Shown here: one piece after another, positions 7,590 to 14,163 of the stretch | Layout: every line of letters starts with the position of its first letter | How positions within the stretch are numbered: the first letter of the stretch is position 1 | IMG/VR virus record: IMGVR_UViG_3300033388_002455 | Coordinates: 1 to 47,838 of that record | Reading direction: 5' to 3' (one strand) | DNA length: 47,838 nucleotides | Origin: a virus | The notes under the pieces: generated by a model | What the model was told of the DNA's origin: nothing | The model's input: only the letters and a program-made list of their open reading frames with translations | The model's database searches: none | Translations under genes and position numbers: made by a program

Positions 7590-7779
7590 TTATATTCCTG
7601 CCATAATACTCTAGATAATCACTATACATATCATAGTCTTGTAGTATTGGTTTTATTGGTGGTAGTTCACTCCAGATATCTTCCTCTAAAGGTTCATACT
7701 GTTCTACTCGCATAAAATACTGCATTTCTCTTCTTACTTTCTCTCTGATTTCTGCTTCTATTTGTTCTAGTGTTTTCAT
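7582..7779 (-). CDS. Small acidic unknown protein
   Basis: 65 aa, acidic and Tyr-rich C-terminus (YDMYSDYLEYYGRN), helical charged N-terminus. The start is preceded by GAGGTGGAGAA and overlaps the stop of the upstream membrane-protein gene as ATGA. It lies immediately before the polymerase, overlapping it by 8 nt. No family recognised. Confidence 0.65.
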   Translation of the reverse strand: MKTLEQIEAEIREKVRREMQYFMRVEQYEPLEEDIWSELPPIKPILQDYDMYSDYLEYYGRNINE

Positions 7780-7952
7780 TTCTCCACCTCTTCTTTGTTA
7801 TAATAACTTATAAATAATATTGGCACAATAGCCCACCACTTTAAATTCCCCTCTAATTTAAAAAGAATAGTTGTAAAAATAATAAATAATGCTATATTTT
7901 GAAGAACCATCCACTTATAAACTTTATTTATATCTAGCTTTTTAGTTGTCAT
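7776..7952 (-). CDS. Small two-TM membrane protein
   Basis: 58 aa. Two hydrophobic helices, about 18-31 (NIALFIIFTTILF) and 39-52 (WWAIVPILFISYY), are joined by a short charged turn (KLEGNLK). The start follows GAGGAGTAAAT, and the stop overlaps the next ATG. The size and hairpin topology would fit a class II holin or antiholin, or a membrane-acting early protein; the position among replication genes makes lysis less certain. Confidence 0.65.
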   Translation of the reverse strand: MTTKKLDINKVYKWMVLQNIALFIIFTTILFKLEGNLKWWAIVPILFISYYNKEEVEK

Positions 7953-8139
7953 ATTTACTCCTCACGTGATTAAACAAATCATTTCTTGGTGCCATATCAA
8001 AGCCGTCATCCCATAATTTAAAATATTCCTCTTGAGTAAATTCCATCAGTTTTAGATACTTTTTCCAACACTCTCCAGACCTCTTAATTTCTTCCACAGT
8101 AAAGCTATTAGTAGATTTCTTTTTCTTCTTTTGAAACAT
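7942..8139 (-). CDS. Small unknown protein
   Basis: 65 aa. Starts with a lysine run (QKKKKKSTN), then an amphipathic, acidic and aromatic-rich body (EYFKLWDDGFDM). Overlaps the genes on both sides. No family recognised. Confidence 0.6.
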   Translation of the reverse strand: MFQKKKKKSTNSFTVEEIKRSGECWKKYLKLMEFTQEEYFKLWDDGFDMAPRNDLFNHVRSKYDN

Positions 8140-8272
8140 TTTTACCTTCCTTCTTTAGTTTCAGACTAGTAGGTTTTTCATATGGTATTGGTTTAATAAT
8201 GTCTCCTCTTTTTTTCTCATACTTAGGTTTAACTCCAAATATTCCCTTAAGAAACAAAATAATAAATGTCAT
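8108..8272 (-). CDS. Small protein with hydrophobic N-terminus
   Basis: 54 aa. A short hydrophobic start (TFIILFLKGIFG) is followed by a basic, proline-containing tail (KPIPYEKPTSLKLKK). Starts in an ATGA overlap with the upstream gene, behind AGGATAGT. May be anchored to the membrane; function unknown. Confidence 0.5.
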   Translation of the reverse strand: MTFIILFLKGIFGVKPKYEKKRGDIIKPIPYEKPTSLKLKKEGKNVSKEEKEIY

Positions 8273-8568
8273 ACTATCCTCTTTTTAGTAAAATCAATTT
8301 CTATAATATTATCATCTAGATTATAAGCAGTTCTAAAGTTAAAGGGATCTAAAGTAGATATATGATCATACAATTCAGTATAAGTCATTTTCTTTCTAAA
8401 TTTAGGCTCACCTTTAATTATCCAACTAGCTATATAAGTTTGTGAGTTTAATATATTCTTCTTAATCATTAAGTCTTCAGTAGCGCTTATAGTAACAAAT
8501 ATTGGCTTACCTGTCGATAATATCTTCATAGCATTCATATAAGTATCCTTAAATAAAGTTTTATCCAT
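8269..8568 (-). CDS. Unknown small protein
   Basis: 99 aa from the ATG at 8568, which has AGGATTAAAT before it. An in-frame ATG at 8583 overlaps the upstream stop (TAATG) but has no Shine-Dalgarno site. Mixed alpha/beta composition (IFVTISATEDL, IIEIDFTKKRIV); no domain recognised. Confidence 0.6.
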   Translation of the reverse strand: MDKTLFKDTYMNAMKILSTGKPIFVTISATEDLMIKKNILNSQTYIASWIIKGEPKFRKKMTYTELYDHISTLDPFNFRTAYNLDDNIIEIDFTKKRIV

Positions 8569-8573
8569 ATTTA

Positions 8574-8602
8574 ATCCTATCATTATTTAGACTTTTTGTC
8601 AA
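8574..8602 (-). promoter_or_regulatory. Possible leftward promoter
   Basis: Minus strand: TTGACA (8602-8597), 17-bp spacer ending TGA, then TAGGAT (8579-8574), a 4/6 match to the -10. Geometry matches the other phage promoters, but the -10 is weaker and the predicted start falls at the ATG of 8269-8568, so that gene would be leaderless and the downstream genes the more likely targets. Confidence 0.4.
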
Positions 8603-8747
8603 CATTTTTATTTAGATATTGCTGTATCTTATGTATTATCTGTGAACCTATTTGGTTGTGTAAGTTATAGCGTGAATCTTTCAGTGGTATGAAATTATCT
8701 AATGCTTTCTTAAGTAATGGGTTTTTTAATATTTTAGTTGTCGTCAT
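8583..8747 (-). CDS. Small basic unknown protein
   Basis: 54 aa, basic (KILKNPLLKKALDNF … KNVDKKSK), starting after AGGAGGCTTGAAA. Its 3' end contains the -35 of the promoter at 8574-8602. Overlaps the upstream gene by 14 nt. No family recognised. Confidence 0.55.
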   Translation of the reverse strand: MTTTKILKNPLLKKALDNFIPLKDSRYNLHNQIGSQIIHKIQQYLNKNVDKKSK

Positions 8748-8916
8748 TTTCAAGCCTCCTATTGTAACTGTCTATAGCGTCTGTAATGTATACTACTAAG
8801 TCTTCTACATACTCTCTATGATCTTCATTATACATATTACCTTTAGCTAAATGATCTTTTAAAGCTATTCTTATGGTTAATAAACTATGTTTATCTAAAT
8901 CAATAAAGTTATACAT
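8734..8916 (-). CDS. Small acidic helical protein
   Basis: 60 aa, acidic, probably two helices (SLLTIRIALKDHLAK and REYVEDLVVYITDAIDSYNRR). No Cys and no membrane segment. Unrecognised. Confidence 0.6.
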   Translation of the reverse strand: MYNFIDLDKHSLLTIRIALKDHLAKGNMYNEDHREYVEDLVVYITDAIDSYNRRLENDDN

Positions 8917-8922
8917 GTTATT

Positions 8923-9138
8923 TTACTCCTCTCCAAACGGTTTTCTTTGTTTTTTGTATTCCCTTTCTGGCATATCATCTGCTTTATCCTCATGAGTAGT
9001 AATACAAGTTGTATACGAACAGAAATTACACTTATATAGATTATTGAACTTAGTGTGTTTATAAATGTCTGCTTGCGGGTGGAGCATCATAGTTGCGTTA
9101 TTACAATTAGGACAAAACAAAGCTTCTAATTTAGTCAT
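8923..9138 (-). CDS. Zinc-ribbon protein
   Basis: 71 aa with CPNC (9-12) and CNFC (37-40), a standard two-knuckle zinc ribbon, plus a charged tail (PEREYKKQRKPFGEE). Such ribbons often bind nucleic acid or host transcription proteins, but nothing here shows which. Next to the lipoprotein gene in the leftward arm. Confidence 0.65.
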   Translation of the reverse strand: MTKLEALFCPNCNNATMMLHPQADIYKHTKFNNLYKCNFCSYTTCITTHEDKADDMPEREYKKQRKPFGEE

Positions 9139-9147
9139 TAAACACCT

Positions 9148-9498
9148 CTAGTTTGAAGTAAAGACAGTAGCTTCCGACCCATCAAATATTACTAAAGTAT
9201 CTTCAGATAAACTGTAATCATATGTCCCGTCAAGAATTGTACAAGTTGGGTCATCACTTATAGTTATCTCATTTGCAGTTATATCTACGTGAGGTCTACA
9301 AGCATGATTATTTATTACATTATAGAAATAACCATCCTCGTCAACGTTGTCTAGTTGTAAGGTTTGACCGCTAGGATATTCAACCCAATGTTTGTAGATA
9401 CTGTGTGTTTCAGTGTTATCTACTGTTTTAGTTTTAGTTTCTGTCTTGGTTCCGCAACCAATCTGGAAAACCATTAATACAAATAATAAGAATCTCAT
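9148..9498 (-). CDS. Lipoprotein (Sec signal with lipobox)
   Basis: 116 aa. Residues 1-14 are a short signal peptide ending in the lipobox QIGC (C15), then a Lys/Thr linker (GTKTETKTKT) and a beta-rich acidic domain with two cysteines (C67, C84 approx.) that could form a disulphide. Predicted to be lipid-anchored in the envelope. Phage lipoproteins of this size are often superinfection-exclusion factors; that role is inferred only from location and type. Confidence 0.75.
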   Translation of the reverse strand: MRFLLFVLMVFQIGCGTKTETKTKTVDNTETHSIYKHWVEYPSGQTLQLDNVDEDGYFYNVINNHACRPHVDITANEITISDDPTCTILDGTYDYSLSEDTLVIFDGSEATVFTSN

Positions 9499-9867
9499 TT
9501 AATACCCCTTTCTTTCATACTTATTACACCAGTCACTATGACTAGCAAAACCGTGCTTATCTTTACCACATTCACATTTATTGCCTGGTATGTCGTCGGG
9601 TGTGAATGCATAATCACAGCCGATGTATTGGTTTTCCTCTACTACGTCTACTGTTCGCTCCCAGTACCCATTATTAGGTATCTTATTGAATCCATTAACA
9701 ACGTACCAGCCAGCTCCTGTATCCCCTTCCATAAAGAAGCCAGTTGGTTCTTGGATGAGTTTAATTGGAGTAAACCTAGCTTCTGATTTTCCATGAGCGT
9801 GTACCCACCTTATCTCCTTACCTTTAACTTTATTGAAAAACTCTTCCGCTTGTTTCTTATCTAACAT
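9499..9867 (-). CDS. Unknown protein ending in CxCG…HSDWCxKY zinc motif
   Basis: 122 aa from the ATG at 9867, which follows GGAGAGTAGT; an in-frame ATG 30 codons upstream lies in the preceding gene and is rejected. The C-terminus carries CECGKDKHGFASHSDWCNKY, nearly the same as the end of the rightward gene at 16701-16922. The two CxC cysteines, the His and the final Cys could bind one zinc. The N-terminal domain (RWVHAHGKSEARFTPIKLI) is unrecognised. Confidence 0.7.
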   Translation of the reverse strand: MLDKKQAEEFFNKVKGKEIRWVHAHGKSEARFTPIKLIQEPTGFFMEGDTGAGWYVVNGFNKIPNNGYWERTVDVVEENQYIGCDYAFTPDDIPGNKCECGKDKHGFASHSDWCNKYERKGY

Positions 9868-9868
9868 A

Positions 9869-10036
9869 CTACTCTCCTTCCTTCCCAGAGCCATTACACT
9901 CTGGACATACGTCCTCAAACCTATCATCATTAGTTCTAACACAACCATAACCATCACATCTTATACAAGTACATGACTCTAGGAATTCAGTCTGAGCTTC
10001 TAATTCTTCAATTTGTTCTCGTATAGTTCTGGACAT
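9869..10036 (-). CDS. Small DnaJ-type zinc-finger protein
   Basis: 55 aa. A short N-terminal helix (REQIEELEAQTEFLE) is followed by CTCIRCDGYGC (22-32) and CPECNGSG (44-51), the CxxCxGxG pattern of the DnaJ cysteine-rich zinc domain. No J-domain is present. Such minimal modules occur in phages and may mimic or recruit chaperone or nucleic-acid functions. Starts after AAGGAGTTTTAA. Confidence 0.65.
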   Translation of the reverse strand: MSRTIREQIEELEAQTEFLESCTCIRCDGYGCVRTNDDRFEDVCPECNGSGKEGE

Positions 10037-10423
10037 TTAAAACTCCTTACCTACACCTATTAAAGCAGTATCATTATTTAAGATAACTATCTCACCAAAA
10101 TAACCATCAATAGTCATTCTGTATTCTAAACCTACCACTGGTTCGTTCTTAGTTTGTGATGTAACTGTTGTGTTGTTAACGTTTACATCTAGTCTAGATT
10201 GTGAATAACCACCAAGTAGTCCTATTGAATGCTTTATTCTACTTTTCTTTTGTCTACTTGTCTTGTTCTCTCTCTTTACTACTTTATACTTATTAGCTGA
10301 GAATTCGTATGTTTGACCATTCTTAAGTGTTACTTTTATCTTAGCATCTTTTAAATAGCTAGGTTGAGCTAGAGCAGGTACAGTAAATAACATTACTAAT
10401 AAAATTACTAATAGTTTTTTCAT
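10037..10423 (-). CDS. Secreted beta-rich protein (Sec signal peptide)
   Basis: 128 aa. Classical signal peptide at residues 1-19 with cleavage after PALA. The mature part begins with a basic segment (about 45-65, KRENKTSRQKKSR) and alternates short beta strands (HSIGLLGGYSQSRLDVNV, PVVGLEYRM), suggestive of a small periplasmic or outer-membrane beta protein. Envelope modification or exclusion of other phages is possible but unproven. Confidence 0.7.
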   Translation of the reverse strand: MKKLLVILLVMLFTVPALAQPSYLKDAKIKVTLKNGQTYEFSANKYKVVKRENKTSRQKKSRIKHSIGLLGGYSQSRLDVNVNNTTVTSQTKNEPVVGLEYRMTIDGYFGEIVILNNDTALIGVGKEF

Positions 10424-10656
10424 TTTTTACTCCTTTCTATAAAACTAATTAATTCTTGTAGACTCGCGTCAAGGAGGTCTTCACTAATAGATTTTATATA
10501 TGTTTGTTTAGTTATCTCAGTGTTTGAGGGATGCGCAAAAACTCGATACCCTCTATCTTTTATTAATTCTTTAATTTTTGAAATAGTGATATACTGTCTA
10601 GTATTATGATTATAGTACTTTCTATTTGTTGAGTATCTAGTTATAAAATTTTTCAT
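10420..10656 (-). CDS. PhaR-N-like (PHA/PHB accumulation regulator) DNA-binding domain protein
   Basis: 78 aa. Residues 5-60 follow the pattern of the PHB/PHA accumulation regulator DNA-binding domain (PF07879 type): RYSTNRKYYNHNTRQYIT near the start corresponds to the KYpNRrLYDtetSrYITL signature, and EITKQTYIKSI to dITrsvLlqIi. In bacteria, PhaR proteins repress polyhydroxyalkanoate granule genes. This copy is only the DNA-binding domain plus a helical tail. It may regulate phage genes or interfere with host carbon storage. Assigned from motif memory, without a search. Confidence 0.6.
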   Translation of the reverse strand: MKNFITRYSTNRKYYNHNTRQYITISKIKELIKDRGYRVFAHPSNTEITKQTYIKSISEDLLDASLQELISFIERSKK

Positions 10657-11400
10657 TTAAACCCCCTGACAGTTGAGGTTATCTATTTCAAATAATTTAA
10701 CGCCTTCTAAAGTAAATATATCTATTGTTGTATCTTCATAGATAGTCTGTTCTTCAATATAATTCCACTTTTTACAATAACCGAAACAAGACCATCTTGT
10801 ACATTCCTGGTATGCGGGAATTGTAGACATCTTAGTAAAAGTAACCTCTTCGCTAGTACCTTCGTAACCTACAGCAAATAAGCCATTAGGTGTGTCTAGA
10901 TAAGCTATACCGTCATCACATGGAGTTATAACTTTAACTGCATTTGCTTCTAAAATATCAATTTGGTTTTGTAAGTCATTATTAACGTTGTTAATCTTAT
11001 TATTTAGTGCGTTTACTATAACATTAAACTTGTTTTCAATTCTGTTAATCTCTGCTTGAAGATTATTCACTTTTCTATTTAGTAACTTCTTAAGGTCTGC
11101 AATTTTTCTTTCGTTAGCTGCAATCTTTCTATCCATTTTGTATAACCTAATATTTAAGAATATAGATTCCATGATTTCTACAAAGATAAGACCATTTAAT
11201 TTATTTTTCTCAATAGCTAATCCTTTTTCTAAAACAATTACTCTCTCCTCTACTAAACTAATTCTTTCTTCATTGGCTTGGCTTAATGCTGTGTTTAAAT
11301 CTATTTGTGCCTTGTGATCTTCTAAGGTAACTACTGATATTTCATCCTTACCACAACTAAAGACAAACAGTAAACTAACGATTAAAATAATAATTCTCAT
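10657..11400 (-). CDS. Coiled-coil lipoprotein
   Basis: 247 aa from the ATG at 11400, after AAAGGGGAATATT. Signal peptide MRIIILIVSLLFVFSC ends in lipobox VFSC (C16). Residues about 25-155 are a long coiled coil (heptad-like LEEHK…NNKINNVNNDLQNQ), followed by a C-terminal domain with four cysteines (two in CTRWSCFGYC). Predicted to be lipid-anchored and to extend into the periplasm or outward. Length and architecture resemble spanins or exclusion lipoproteins, but no C-terminal membrane anchor is seen, which argues against a unimolecular spanin. Confidence 0.75.
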   Translation of the reverse strand: MRIIILIVSLLFVFSCGKDEISVVTLEDHKAQIDLNTALSQANEERISLVEERVIVLEKGLAIEKNKLNGLIFVEIMESIFLNIRLYKMDRKIAANERKIADLKKLLNRKVNNLQAEINRIENKFNVIVNALNNKINNVNNDLQNQIDILEANAVKVITPCDDGIAYLDTPNGLFAVGYEGTSEEVTFTKMSTIPAYQECTRWSCFGYCKKWNYIEEQTIYEDTTIDIFTLEGVKLFEIDNLNCQGV

Positions 11401-11416
11401 AATATTCCCCTTTCGA

Positions 11417-11545
11417 TTAACAGTTACTAAAGATTTGGATAAGATAATACAATACATCACTTCTTAGGATTAGATAAAACATTGCAATTACATAAGCTGC
11501 AAATGCACCACAAGCTAACCAGAAGATTCTGTCAAAAATATCCAT
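11417..11545 (-). CDS. Small single/double-pass membrane protein
   Basis: 42 aa from the ATG at 11545, chosen because it follows AAAGGAGTTGAA. The same frame stays open to an ATG at 11635 that lacks a good site, so a 72-aa form is possible. The body is hydrophobic (IFWLACGAFAAYVIAMFYLILR), with a second short hydrophobic stretch at the end. Upstream of a lipoprotein gene, suggesting an envelope role. Confidence 0.5.
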   Translation of the reverse strand: MDIFDRIFWLACGAFAAYVIAMFYLILRSDVLYYLIQIFSNC

Positions 11546-11622
11546 TTCAACTCCTTTCATGCTAATATCTATCTTTCGTACACCATTATACTCAATTAGA
11601 TAGTTAGCTAGTGTTTTGTTCT

Positions 11623-12036
11623 TTACTTTTCGCATACATAGTATCCATTATTAGTAAAATCATGAGTGTAATTGTCTTGTTGTAGAGCTTCATGCTTTGA
11701 TACTTGTTTGAGTTTGCCTAATGTTTGAGCAGTTCCATCATTTAAGTATATCAATGTTGCTTTTCTGTGTTTATCTATACATAGTACTGATTCTTGAGCA
11801 AAGGATTGAGCAATTTTGTGCAACTCTGCAAATGAGTCAAGATCTGGACAGTCAACATATAAACTCAACTCTTTCCTACCTTTATAGCAACCTTCAACCT
11901 CTTTAAAGATAAACCCTTCAGTTTCCAAGTCTCTTTTAAGGTGTTCGTGCGTTATTCTGTTGCCCGATTCGGTACAATCCTTAGTATAAGCACTAATTAG
12001 TACAAATGGTCGATGTAATTGGTCAATGTTATTCAT
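11623..12036 (-). CDS. DUF3293-like protein
   Basis: 137 aa. Opening RPFVLISAYTKDCTESGNRI, then ELSLYVD and FAQESVLCID, follow the layout of the DUF3293 family (N-terminal …vITAwNP…eN…, later gQ.avf). Biochemical role of that family is not established. The ATG follows AAGGAGTTAAACT. Lies early in the leftward arm, so it could act on host functions soon after infection. Confidence 0.6.
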   Translation of the reverse strand: MNNIDQLHRPFVLISAYTKDCTESGNRITHEHLKRDLETEGFIFKEVEGCYKGRKELSLYVDCPDLDSFAELHKIAQSFAQESVLCIDKHRKATLIYLNDGTAQTLGKLKQVSKHEALQQDNYTHDFTNNGYYVCEK

Positions 12037-12062
12037 AGTTTAACTCCTTGGTTAAAGTTTAA

Positions 12063-12668
12063 TTAATAAGCCTCACTTACATTACATATAAATAAATTAA
12101 TATCATCTCTCTTTAGTACTTCCTTAAGTTGTTGTTTTAAATTAGCTGTAGTTTTAAACTCTATATCTATTTTAATTATATCATCATATTGTCTATGATA
12201 GGGCGCATCTTTTACACATACACAAGCTCTAATATCCAATTCAGTCTCACTAGTAACCATAACATCACATGAGAATAGAACACTTGCTTCACTGTCTTCT
12301 TGTCTATAATTCCAGAATTTTTCTAAGTCTTCTTGACTCCATGTATCCAAATCTGTACTTAGATCATGCTCTTTAGCGAATGTTTCAGCATCATAGTCAA
12401 AATACTCCTTGAGAGCGTTATCTGCATTTTTAAAACCAGTACCCTCAATTTCAGCGTCATCTTGTGACTTATAAGATATAGCCCCAAGTCCACCTTTATT
12501 ATGTGAATATGCCCTGAAACCATCATAACTGCGACATTCAAGTGGCTCAATTCGCTCTTGATTATATCCTAATTCACTTAGGAAATCGCCAATACATTTA
12601 ACTATTTTATTAGCTCTAGTTTCCGTTAAATCTAAATCTTCTACTTTTAAGACATGTAGTTCATTCAT
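12063..12668 (-). CDS. Unknown early protein
   Basis: 201 aa, acidic (FDYDAETFAKEHDLSTDLDTW), with an alpha-helical N-terminal half and a beta-rich C-terminal half (DVMVTSETELDIRACVCV). No motif recognised. Second gene of the leftward arm and slightly overlapping the first, so probably among the earliest expressed. Confidence 0.65.
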   Translation of the reverse strand: MNELHVLKVEDLDLTETRANKIVKCIGDFLSELGYNQERIEPLECRSYDGFRAYSHNKGGLGAISYKSQDDAEIEGTGFKNADNALKEYFDYDAETFAKEHDLSTDLDTWSQEDLEKFWNYRQEDSEASVLFSCDVMVTSETELDIRACVCVKDAPYHRQYDDIIKIDIEFKTTANLKQQLKEVLKRDDINLFICNVSEAY

Positions 12669-12844
12669 ACCAACTCTCCTTTCAAGTTATTTAGATCATA
12701 AGTAGTCTCAGTCACTTGGCCGTCATAAGTCTTTAGTCTAATACTAATTTTATGTGTCTGTGGATCGTGGTAGGTTGATAGTATTTGGCATCCGTCTGCT
12801 TTTAGTCTTTTAAGTAGTGTGTTAATCTTTTGTATTTTGTTCAT
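12665..12844 (-). CDS. First gene of the leftward arm, unknown
   Basis: 59 aa from the ATG at 12844, preceded by GGAGGTTATT; the in-frame ATG at 12856 lies within that site. Basic N-terminal helix (KIQKINTLLKRLKADG) and a beta hairpin-like remainder (KISIRLKTYDGQVTETTY). Directly behind promoter 12863-12891. Small basic immediate-early type protein; no family recognised. Confidence 0.65.
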   Translation of the reverse strand: MNKIQKINTLLKRLKADGCQILSTYHDPQTHKISIRLKTYDGQVTETTYDLNNLKGELV

Positions 12845-12862
12845 AATAACCTCCATTAAGTT

Positions 12863-12891
12863 ACATTAACATGGTTTGACTTTATTGTCAA
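12863..12891 (-). promoter_or_regulatory. Leftward early promoter
   Basis: Minus strand: TTGACA (12891-12886), 17-bp spacer, TAATGT (12868-12863), with TGT just before it (extended -10). The -10 hexamer is weak (3/6), but the position before the first leftward gene fits. The -35 lies in the inverted repeat TTGAC-tttatt-GTCAA (12876-12891), a possible operator. Confidence 0.55.
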
Positions 12892-13113
12892 GTGTTATTT
12901 TTGCCTTAATCAGCATTTAATTATATGTATTGCATATTGTGTGCCAAGTGTAAGTCGTTGTAATCATTAGATGGTGATTTATAGTGGTGACAATTTGTTG
13001 TACACTTTTTATGTTTATAGCTGTATAAATGTATGATATAATTATGTATATATACGTATGTCAATAAAATATACATAGTGTAACAAATATAGTCATAAAT
13101 AATGCTTTAGGAT
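12892..13113. other. Divergent intergenic control region, AT-rich
   Basis: No gene seen. This is the core of the only divergent gap between the arms. It is extremely AT-rich around 13020-13080, with iterated ATGTAT/ATACAT words and a near-palindrome around TATATATACGTATG. A weak leftward -35-like TTGACA (13064-13059) has no good -10. Candidate for operators or a DNA-unwinding element; nothing conclusive. Confidence 0.6.
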
Positions 13114-13142
13114 TTGACAAACGCTTAAAAATATGTTATATT
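13114..13142 (+). promoter_or_regulatory. Rightward early promoter
   Basis: TTGACA (13114-13119), 17-bp spacer, TATATT (13137-13142), preceded by TGT (extended -10). Would start transcription near 13149, about 30 bases before the GTG-start gene. Main rightward promoter of the divergent region. Confidence 0.85.
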
Positions 13143-13177
13143 AATAGTATAGTATAAACATCCGATGGAGGAACGAA

Positions 13178-13489
13178 GTGAACGACGTAAAGAATATAAA
13201 TGATGTGAGTAAGAAGACACTTGAGGACATCAAGAAGAGATACAATATTAATGATACAGAGATTCCACATGTTAAGAAGTTGTTATGGAGACTTAAATGT
13301 AAACTGCCTCGTATGAGCAGTTCAACTAAACAAATATATGCTTCACTTAGGGGTTTGATTCGATGTGGGTATGAGTTAACACCTAAACAGTTTAGTTTAT
13401 TGGAGACATTAGCTAATAAGAGTACATATACTACTAAGTGTGGTGATTCTGAGATACTTACTAATCGTAAGAAGAGTACAGTCGAGTAA
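13178..13489 (+). CDS. First rightward gene, unknown basic protein
   Basis: 103 aa, GTG start at 13178 placed seven bases after GGAGG. Basic and helical; residues about 30-75 (HVKKLLWRLKCKLPRMSSS … GLIRCGYELTPKQF) suggest a compact helical DNA- or protein-binding domain. As the first gene behind the rightward early promoter it is a good candidate regulator, but no family is recognised. Confidence 0.7.
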   Translation: MNDVKNINDVSKKTLEDIKKRYNINDTEIPHVKKLLWRLKCKLPRMSSSTKQIYASLRGLIRCGYELTPKQFSLLETLANKSTYTTKCGDSEILTNRKKSTVE

Positions 13490-13648
13490 TGATATAAAGC
13501 ATTAGGTTAGTATACTAGTACGCGTATGATAACGTCAAGTCAATTGTAAGTATATAATGATTTCATTTGTAAGCTCAAATAGCTATTAACGTTTTGTGGT
13601 ATATATGTTAATATCGTACTAAGTCATTAACGTTTATGTAAATAATGC
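13490..13648. other. Intergenic region with repeated ATTAACGTTT
   Basis: No gene seen between the early protein and the next promoter. ATTAACGTTT occurs at 13585-13594 and 13626-13635, 41 bp apart (about four helical turns) and the second 14 bp upstream of the -35 at 13649. A pair on the same DNA face would suit a regulator binding site; this is inference from spacing only. Confidence 0.45.
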
Positions 13649-13677
13649 TTGACATTCAGTCGAGTGTGTGTTATTAT
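13649..13677 (+). promoter_or_regulatory. Promoter of the micro-ORF array
   Basis: TTGACA (13649-13654), 17-bp spacer, TATTAT (13672-13677), with TGT before it. Predicted start near 13684, giving a leader of about 135 nt before the first micro-ORF. Confidence 0.8.
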
Positions 13678-13683
13678 GTAGTT

Positions 13684-13808
13684 AGTAAGTAACTTATTTC
13701 CTGCAACCTACAGGCAGAAGTCAAACTTGAGGTCTTTTTCGGTTGTGAATACATCCGTCATCGGTTTTGAGGGGATTACTCGATGTCAAACAAAATCCCC
13801 GTACTACT
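13684..13808 (+). ncRNA. Structured 5' leader of the micro-ORF transcript
   Basis: About 125 nt without a convincing gene. Possible stems: GCAACC near 13702 with GGTTGT near 13741, and a strong hairpin GGGGATT (13771-13777) with AATCCCC (13794-13800), which ends 8 bases before the first AAGGAG. No known riboswitch class is recognised. It could control access to the first micro-ORF or act as a small RNA. Confidence 0.4.
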
Positions 13809-13819
13809 AAGGAGTTGTT

Positions 13820-13924
13820 ATGTTAATATTTAAGTTATGTTTACTATCAGTGCCTTTTATACTTGTAGCTTTAATGATATTGACTATGATAATACTAATA
13901 AGATTAATATTTGATAGAGTGTAA
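13820..13924 (+). CDS. Micro-ORF 1: single-pass membrane peptide
   Basis: 34 aa, almost wholly hydrophobic (LLSVPFILVALMILTMIILI) with a positively charged end (RLIFDRV). Start follows AAGGAGTTGTT. The stop overlaps the next Shine-Dalgarno site (gTAAGGAG), so the array is translated as a coupled series. Length and topology are like toxin-antitoxin peptides, small holin-like or regulatory membrane peptides. Confidence 0.6.
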   Translation: MLIFKLCLLSVPFILVALMILTMIILIRLIFDRV

Positions 13925-13933
13925 GGAGTTGTT

Positions 13934-14032
13934 ATGAGTGATAGAGTATTTATATTCCTTTTAAAATGTTATTGTTATTTCATAGTTACTGTGATAACAT
14001 CAAGTCTGATATTGTTAGCGGTTATTAACTAA
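13934..14032 (+). CDS. Micro-ORF 2: single-pass membrane peptide
   Basis: 32 aa. Polar start (MSDR), then one membrane span with two Cys (FIFLLKCYCYFIVTVITSS). Same leader as micro-ORF 1; its TAA again overlaps the next site (cTAAGGAG). No similarity to its neighbours beyond the hydrophobic character and the leader. Confidence 0.6.
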   Translation: MSDRVFIFLLKCYCYFIVTVITSSLILLAVIN

Positions 14033-14041
14033 GGAGTTGTT

Positions 14042-14119
14042 ATGCATGATGTTATAATAATATGTTGGTTTATATTTTGTTGTATAGGTATTCTATTATT
14101 GTGGATAGCGCCTAAGTAG
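14042..14119 (+). CDS. Micro-ORF 3: single-pass membrane peptide
   Basis: 25 aa: MHD followed by a Trp/Cys-rich span (VIIICWFIFCCIGILLLWIA) and PK. Same AAGGAGTTGTT leader. The shortest of the four; barely long enough to span a membrane once. Confidence 0.55.
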   Translation: MHDVIIICWFIFCCIGILLLWIAPK

Positions 14120-14163
14120 TCAACTACTATAACTAGTCGTTACAGGTAACCAGAGGAGTTGTT

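Noticed and set aside
10657-11400. Unimolecular spanin
   Set aside because: The lipobox and coiled coil fit, but no C-terminal membrane helix is present and the gene is far from holin and endolysin.
13036-13064. Second leftward promoter in the divergent region
   Set aside because: TTGACA is present, but no spacing gives better than a 3/6 -10 and there is no extended -10, unlike the other promoters.
13684-13808. tRNA gene in the leader of the micro-ORF array
   Set aside because: Stems are present, but no cloverleaf, T-loop (GTTCRA) or acceptor pairing can be assembled.
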